A DNA stretch of 12,249 nucleotides from an uncultured Polaribacter sp. GTDB lineage: Bacteria; Bacteroidota; Bacteroidia; Flavobacteriales; Flavobacteriaceae. This document shows, piece after piece, positions 8,021 through 12,249 of this stretch. The translations under genes were made by a program, and so were the position numbers. The stretch's first letter is position 1. Every line of letters starts with the position of its first letter. Below the pieces are notes generated by a model. The model was not told where the DNA came from. It was given only the letters and a program-made list of their open reading frames with translations, and ran no database searches. The DNA is taken from positions 1 through 12,249 of the forward strand of contig CAJXAS010000030.1 in NCBI GenBank assembly GCA_913050305.1. Reading direction: 5' to 3'.

Positions 8021-8098
8021 TAAGGGTTTTCCAGCACTGTTATTTATTTTAAACACTTTATTAATAATCAAAAGGCAGTCCGCTAAAACGTGCACTTC

Positions 8099-8566
8099 TT
8101 ATGTAGTTGATTCGTTTTTTGTATGCTTCTCAAATTTTATTTTTCTTATTCCGTGGTTAGTATCCCATTGATGCACTTCTATAAAACCAAATTTCTCATA
8201 TAATTTAGTTGCTGGGCCGTTTTCAAGGCCTGTTTCAACTACAAATAAATTCGATTTAAAGGTTTTTAAAACAAATTTCATTAATTCTCCTGCAATACCT
8301 TGTCTAAAATAATCTGGATGCACTACTAAACTTCTTATTAGGGTATAGTTGTTGTTTGTATCAATTTCAACAACCGCAGCGAGTACTCCATTTGTTGTAT
8401 ATCCGTAAAATTCTGTATTACTCTCTGTATAATTTTCTAAAGGTCTTTTTAATGGAGGGAAATTTGTAGCGTTTAATAACTTAGCTTCTACTTTATAGGA
8501 TGCTTGAAAAATAAGTCGCATTTTTTTAGCTATTTCTAAGTCGCTATTTTTTAGTTTTTCAATCAT
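8099..8566 (-). CDS. GNAT family N-acetyltransferase
   Basis: A 155-residue single-domain GNAT protein that should transfer an acyl group from acetyl-CoA to an amine. The acetyl-CoA pyrophosphate-binding motif A is in SLVVHPDYFRQGIAGELM (79-96; RQGIAG loop), preceded by the beta-4 strand, and motif B is LYEKFGFIEV (122-131). The substrate cannot be told from the sequence. It starts with ATG, 27 bases after the monooxygenase stop codon on the same strand, and is the last gene of the cluster. I see no strong terminator after it. Confidence 0.9.
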   Translation of the reverse strand: MIEKLKNSDLEIAKKMRLIFQASYKVEAKLLNATNFPPLKRPLENYTESNTEFYGYTTNGVLAAVVEIDTNNNYTLIRSLVVHPDYFRQGIAGELMKFVLKTFKSNLFVVETGLENGPATKLYEKFGFIEVHQWDTNHGIRKIKFEKHTKNESTT

Positions 8567-8593
8567 TTTTAGTATTTTATTTTAACAGTACTA

Positions 8594-10033
8594 TTATTCC
8601 GCTCGATGTTTTCCTCTTGGGCCATTGCCTTCGTTCAGTACAATTTCAGAATGCAATAACTTTGCAGCTTGTCTAGAATCTACTACTTTAGATGCACTTC
8701 GTGTTATCATTTCAGCTTCAAAAGAGTTTAAGATGTTTTTTTTGATGTTGATTGTTCTCCAATTAGTTCCTGGGTTACATTTTTTTGTAATCATTCTGGC
8801 TAATGACAGTGCATCGAGCAATGCCTGGTTTGCACCTTGCCCTTTAAACGGACTCATAGGATGCGCAGCATCTCCAATAAGTGTAACATTCGTTGCTTTT
8901 TCTAAGAATATTGATGTAAGCAGTGTTCGGTCATAAACAGGGTATCCAGAAACTTGTACTTCTGGAGTAGCTTTTAAAATTTGAGGAACAGGGTCGTGCC
9001 ATTGTGCCCTGCGGTAGGCTTCTTCTTTTAATGCCTTTGATCCTCTTGCGCTTAGAGCTTTTGCTTCTTTTTCTGGCATAGGGAAGCTAAGTTGCCACAT
9101 TACCGCATCTTTGCTATATGGCATCATATAAATACGTTCATTACCATTTGCGGTTTGGAATACAGTAGCTGAATCTAGCAAAGAAGAGTCAATGTTTTTT
9201 AACTTTTCTAATGCGCAAATACCTAAAATAACAATACAACCTAAATATTTTAGTGGCGCAATAGTGTTGCCAATAACTTCTTTTCTTACGGTGCTTCGAA
9301 TACCATCAGCACCAACCACGAGATTTGTATTTATATTTTTTATTTCTCCTTTTACTTGAAATTTTAGTGCAACATTACCATTTTCAGCTTCTTTTAAATC
9401 TAATAACTGATGTCCCCATTTTATAGCTTTTTCCGTACCTAATTGTTTTAACAAAGCTAGGCGCAAAGATTGTCTCGCAATGTGTATGTTTTTTCGTTTT
9501 GGTGCTTTTTTTAAATCAGATCTCCCCCATTTTCTAACGCCCCATTCCCCAATTATTTTTCCGTTTGTTGTGTGCACTACATGTCGGGTTGAGGTTATTC
9601 CGGCTTCTAAAGAGCAGATGCCTAATCCCGCGATAGCCTTACTTCCTTGCTGTAAAGTAAGTCCGTAACCTTGAGACCTCGCATTAAAATTAGCATCTCG
9701 TTCATACAAGGTAAAAGGTATTCCGCGGTGCAGACACGCTACAGCTAAAGCAACGCCTCCAATTCCGCCCCCAATAATAGCAACATGTGGGTATTTTTCT
9801 TCTGCGACTAACGGAAAGTTAACTGCTGTAATGATACCAGATCCTTTGCAGTTTAAGCAAGTATCTAGTTGTCCTTTCGGGCGCTCAGGAGGTGTTTTTT
9901 TTGGGTTTAATTTTTCAAATTGTGCTATGGTTATTTTATATTGCTCTTGTACTTTCTTAGAAAGACGTTTTGTTATTTTTCCAGTACCGTTGCATTTCTT
10001 ACAAATATTCCAATGCTTTTTTTTGTTTTCCAA
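8594..10033 (-). CDS. FAD-dependent monooxygenase with N-terminal DnaJ-like zinc-ribbon
   Basis: A 479-residue two-part protein. Residues 1-70 carry two CxxCxGxG motifs (CKKCNGTG at 11-18 and CLNCKGSG at 59-66) separated by a basic, helical-looking linker; this is half of a DnaJ-type zinc finger and should bind one Zn. From about 82 on there is a group A flavin monooxygenase (PHBH fold): GGGIGG (88-93) with Glu111 ending beta 2, GADGIRSTVR (241-250), and GDAAHPMSPFKGQGAN (387-402). It should hydroxylate or epoxidise an organic substrate with NAD(P)H and O2. No signal peptide or membrane anchor is seen. The start is TTG at 10033: the preceding codon is TAG, and no Met precedes the zinc motifs. 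It begins 5 bases after the methyltransferase stop, suggesting translational coupling. The substrate is unknown; the flavin domain is far from TetX in its N-terminal wording. Confidence 0.9.
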   Translation of the reverse strand: MENKKKHWNICKKCNGTGKITKRLSKKVQEQYKITIAQFEKLNPKKTPPERPKGQLDTCLNCKGSGIITAVNFPLVAEEKYPHVAIIGGGIGGVALAVACLHRGIPFTLYERDANFNARSQGYGLTLQQGSKAIAGLGICSLEAGITSTRHVVHTTNGKIIGEWGVRKWGRSDLKKAPKRKNIHIARQSLRLALLKQLGTEKAIKWGHQLLDLKEAENGNVALKFQVKGEIKNINTNLVVGADGIRSTVRKEVIGNTIAPLKYLGCIVILGICALEKLKNIDSSLLDSATVFQTANGNERIYMMPYSKDAVMWQLSFPMPEKEAKALSARGSKALKEEAYRRAQWHDPVPQILKATPEVQVSGYPVYDRTLLTSIFLEKATNVTLIGDAAHPMSPFKGQGANQALLDALSLARMITKKCNPGTNWRTINIKKNILNSFEAEMITRSASKVVDSRQAAKLLHSEIVLNEGNGPRGKHRAE

Positions 10034-10038
10034 CTACT

Positions 10039-10860
10039 TTATTTTTTAACAGCAATCATCATATGCGGACTAAAAGGTAACAAATACTCATCATTCTGCG
10101 TAAGGTTTTGCAACGCTTTTAATGTTTTTGATTTTTTCTTATCAATCATATTTGCAAAGTATTCGTTATCTAACCAAATCATTCCTTCTACTGCATAAAG
10201 GTTTATAAAGTTGAGGTCTTGTTCTGAAAACTCTAATTTTAAATCTTGTGGTTTGTGGTAAAAAGCGTCTGCCAATAAAAAAGGAAAATCTTTTGGTACG
10301 TTATGAATCCCGGTAGTTAGTTCCTCTTTACACATGTCAAAGAATGTGTTTGCGTGAATCATACCATTCATTAAACCAACAACTGTAGAAGCTGTCGCAT
10401 TAATTGCGAACCCTAGAATAATTCCTCCTTTTTTAAGAACTCTTTTTGCTTCTATAATTGCAGCAACTCTATCTTCTCTTTTTTGCAAATGATATAAAGG
10501 TCCGTGTAAAATCACTAAGTCTGCAGTATTGTCTTTATAGGGTAAGTTTTGAGCTTCGCCTATGGCAACAGTAAAAGGATTTTGAAGTTTTTTTGCTCTT
10601 TTTTCAGCAAGTTTTATATGCTTTAAAACAGGTTCTATCAAATGAACTGTATGTCCTTTTTTAGCTAACCATTCAGAATACTTTCCGGTCCCACCACCAA
10701 TATCAATAATAGTCGTATTTGATATAGAAATATGTTGTGCTATTAAATCTTTAATACGTTCAAACTCAAAAATACCCATTCCTTTTTCTAAGCGGGTTTC
10801 TTCAGATGCTTTGTTGTAAAAGTCTTCTAATTCTTTGCTAATTAATTTTTTATTTTTCAC
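10039..10860 (-). CDS. Class I SAM-dependent methyltransferase
   Basis: A 273-residue Rossmann-fold methyltransferase. Motif I is IIDIGGGTGKYSEWLA (51-66), the acidic end of beta 2 is in HLIEP (Glu76), and motif post-I to motif III runs through LVILHGPLYHLQKREDR and RVLKKGGIILGFAI. The LHGPLYHL block, together with an N-terminal pattern of the kind YNKASEETRLE...FEFERIK, is typical of a broad group of uncharacterised bacterial methyltransferases; the methyl acceptor is unknown. The start is GTG at 10860: an in-frame TAA lies three codons upstream, and the conserved N-terminal helix argues against a start at Met28. It is 78 bases after the PAS gene and 5 bases before the monooxygenase TTG, so it probably shares a transcript with the monooxygenase and GNAT genes. 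Confidence 0.92.
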   Translation of the reverse strand: MKNKKLISKELEDFYNKASEETRLEKGMGIFEFERIKDLIAQHISISNTTIIDIGGGTGKYSEWLAKKGHTVHLIEPVLKHIKLAEKRAKKLQNPFTVAIGEAQNLPYKDNTADLVILHGPLYHLQKREDRVAAIIEAKRVLKKGGIILGFAINATASTVVGLMNGMIHANTFFDMCKEELTTGIHNVPKDFPFLLADAFYHKPQDLKLEFSEQDLNFINLYAVEGMIWLDNEYFANMIDKKKSKTLKALQNLTQNDEYLLPFSPHMMIAVKK

Positions 10861-10938
10861 CTTAAATATTTAAAAGATAAAAGTAATTAAATTATAGTGA
10901 AATAGATTCCTGCTTTGTTAAGAATGATAAGATTTAGT

Positions 10939-11502
10939 TTAGATAGCTCTTTCTAAAGCAATGTAATGTGTAGTATTTTTGTGAGATAGTGGAAATACAT
11001 TTATTTCGCACTTGTAAGGAGTTTTGTCTTGTTTGTAGTTTAAGACAATTTCTTTAAAAGGCTCGTTCGCTAATATTTTATTTCGAATTCTTTTTCTAGT
11101 TACTGCACATGTATTCTTTCCTTGCAGAAAAGACGGTGTTTTTTTTAAGGCGAAGGTTTTTGTGTAGCCTGTCATTTCCTTAAACCCGTCATTTACCCAT
11201 AAGATTTCTTGTTTCTCATTGGTAAGAACAATTGTTTCAAATTCTACATCTTTAAAAATTTCATCAAGATTATCATTCCATTGAAATTTATTGCTAAATT
11301 CTTTTATAGAATTAATATCTCTCTTTCTATTTAATTTATTTACTTCTGTAGTAAAAGAATTAATGTAAAAATCGAAACTAATTATAGGAGTTTGAATCTC
11401 GTTTGAAGGTTTTATTAGGTTTTTAGTAGTGCTATAATCTTGCTCATCTTGAGATGATATAAAAAAATCTAAACACATCATGTTCACTAAATTATTTTTC
11501 AT
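10939..11502 (-). CDS. Short PAS-domain protein, LOV-like without the reactive cysteine
   Basis: A 187-residue protein with one PAS domain at about 85-187 and an N-terminal part of no known domain. Typical PAS wording is seen in EILWVNDGFKEMTGYT (99-114) and in a PAC-like end (FKEIVLNYKQDKTPYKCEI, PLSHK, THYIALER). The helix segment KTPSFLQGKNT (121-131) resembles the LOV signature NCRFLQG, but the position of the photoreactive Cys is Pro123, so a classic LOV photocycle is not expected; Cys132 lies nearby but in a different position. There is no kinase, HTH or other output domain, so it may be a small sensor or partner protein. It has its own consensus promoter and lies 78 bases before the methyltransferase, which could be cotranscribed. 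Confidence 0.85.
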   Translation of the reverse strand: MKNNLVNMMCLDFFISSQDEQDYSTTKNLIKPSNEIQTPIISFDFYINSFTTEVNKLNRKRDINSIKEFSNKFQWNDNLDEIFKDVEFETIVLTNEKQEILWVNDGFKEMTGYTKTFALKKTPSFLQGKNTCAVTRKRIRNKILANEPFKEIVLNYKQDKTPYKCEINVFPLSHKNTTHYIALERAI

Positions 11503-11806
11503 AGACTACTATACTATTAAAGCTAATATGCGAATTTATAAAAAATGTTTAAAGAATGTATCAAAAAAGTCAACAAAAATACTTTTTTATCTGTTTTAGC
11601 CCCCAAAAGTAGTTGTTTTAAGCTTTCAAATTAAAATTTAATGGAATAATTCGCAAAAACTGTTCAGATTGTTCGATAAAATTTCACCTTTTTATTCCTA
11701 CTTCAAAGTTTTTATTTCAGAAATCATTTTATTTATTTAAAGAAACTACTATGAGTTTGTGTTGCATATTTTAACAGTAACGTTCAAATAATTGTTTATT
11801 AGTTGT
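11503..11806. other. 304-base intergenic region between the PAS gene and the mutase
   Basis: Very AT-rich and without a credible coding frame on either strand; short starts such as the ATG at 11641 and 11750 meet stops within a few codons. It holds the PAS gene promoter and an inverted repeat across it (TACTTTT at 11580-11586, AAAAGTA at 11605-11611). I see no convincing hairpin with a T-run after the mutase stop codon, so the site where mutase transcription ends is not evident. No RNA gene was recognised. Confidence 0.7.
11574..11607 (-). promoter_or_regulatory. Bacteroidota-type promoter for the PAS gene
   Basis: On the minus strand the -7 box TATTTTTG (11581-11574) matches TAnnTTTG exactly and a TTTG -33 element lies at 11607-11604, spaced by 22 bases. 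Transcription would begin near 11567, leaving a leader of about 65 bases before the PAS ATG at 11502. A 7-bp inverted repeat (TACTTTT/AAAAGTA) overlaps both elements, which could be an operator or chance in AT-rich DNA. Confidence 0.55.
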
Positions 11807-12249
11807 TTACATATTTCTTCTGTACTGTCCCCCAACTTTAAATAAAGCTTCTGTAATTTGTCCTAGAGAACAGACCTTGGTCGCTTCCATTAATTTATCA
11901 AATAAATTTTCATTCTGAATAGCAGCTTCTTGTAAAATTACAATTTGCTGTTCCACATTTTTAAGATTTGCCTTGTTTAGCTTTTCTTTCGTTTGAATCT
12001 GATATTGTTTTTCTTTCTCTGTTGCACGAATTACTTCTTCGGGCTGTACCGTTGGAGATCCTTTAGAACTTAAAAAAGTATTTACACCAATAATAGGAAA
12101 CTCTCCGTTGTGTTTTAATGTTTCATAATACATGCTTTCTTCCTGTATTTTAGAACGTTGATACATTGTTTCCATAGCACCTAAAACACCACCACGTTCT
12201 GTAATTCTATCGAATTCTAATAAAACAGCTTCTTCAACTAAATCAGTTA
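11807..12249 (-). CDS. icmF: C-terminal end of fused isobutyryl-CoA mutase-like protein (partial)
   Basis: The last 146 codons of a minus-strand gene whose start lies beyond the right edge; the frame stays open through 12249, so the ATG at 12175 is internal. The sequence is the end of a B12-dependent acyl-CoA mutase barrel domain: RGGVLGAMETMYQRSKIQEE, then HNGEFPIIGVNTFLSSKGSP, and the ending CSLGQITEALFKVGGQYRRNM is the wording I associate with IcmF, which fuses the B12-binding domain, a MeaI-like G-protein chaperone and the substrate barrel. Such enzymes interconvert isobutyryl-CoA and butyryl-CoA, or related acyl-CoAs. The B12 and GTPase domains cannot be seen here, so IcmF rather than a plain methylmalonyl-CoA mutase large subunit rests on the C-terminal wording. 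Confidence 0.85.
   Translation of the reverse strand, partial: TDLVEEAVLLEFDRITERGGVLGAMETMYQRSKIQEESMYYETLKHNGEFPIIGVNTFLSSKGSPTVQPEEVIRATEKEKQYQIQTKEKLNKANLKNVEQQIVILQEAAIQNENLFDKLMEATKVCSLGQITEALFKVGGQYRRNM

Noticed and set aside
8021..8098. Possible bidirectional terminator between the convergent thioredoxin-fold and GNAT genes
   Set aside because: Only a weak palindrome (TTATTAATAA at 8058-8067) was seen, with no G/C stem followed by a T-run.
8625..8936. Plus-strand open frame of about 100 codons inside the monooxygenase gene
   Set aside because: Fully antisense to a strongly recognised coding region; the translation has no recognisable domain.
9920..10198. Plus-strand open frame across the methyltransferase/monooxygenase junction
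   Set aside because: Hydrophobic appearance comes from antisense of Lys/Asn-rich codons (poly-A); both underlying minus-strand genes are well supported.
11807..12175. A separate small gene starting at the ATG at 12175
   Set aside because: The frame is open to the window edge and the upstream codons (DRITERGGVLGA) continue the mutase homology, so that ATG is internal.

Overview
The window is AT-rich, has little Shine-Dalgarno signal, and carries two promoters of the Bacteroidota type (-7 TAnnTTTG with an upstream TTG/TTTG). With a class II HMG-CoA reductase next to a GYDIA-type GHMP kinase, a lipoprotein DPP IV paired with a POT transporter, and the end of an IcmF-like mutase, this points to a member of the Flavobacteriaceae (Bacteroidota), probably chromosomal DNA. 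No tRNA, rRNA, CRISPR array, insertion sequence or prophage gene was found.

Layout. (1) Positions 1-3746, minus strand: a dipeptidyl-peptidase IV lipoprotein followed after 9 bases by a proton-coupled peptide transporter and a clear intrinsic terminator at 51-88. The first 49 bases may hold the start of another minus-strand gene. (2) Positions 3822-8020, plus strand: a consensus promoter, class II HMG-CoA reductase, a GYDIA-family GHMP kinase (TTG start), a HI0933/BaiN-like flavoprotein and a peroxiredoxin-like thioredoxin-fold protein. (3) Positions 8099-12249, minus strand. In transcription order these are the 3' end of a fused isobutyryl-CoA mutase-like gene, a roughly 300-base spacer with a promoter, a short PAS protein, a SAM-dependent methyltransferase (GTG start), an FAD monooxygenase with an N-terminal DnaJ-like zinc-ribbon (TTG start, 5 bases after the methyltransferase stop), and a GNAT acetyltransferase.

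How the genes work together. DPP IV probably releases dipeptides from peptides outside the inner membrane and the POT protein imports them. HMG-CoA reductase makes mevalonate, and the GHMP kinase is a good candidate for a phosphorylation step of the same isoprenoid pathway. The methyltransferase, zinc-ribbon monooxygenase and GNAT genes form a tight cluster that looks like a small-molecule or macromolecule modification cassette of unknown substrate. The zinc-ribbon/monooxygenase fusion is the most unusual protein in the window.
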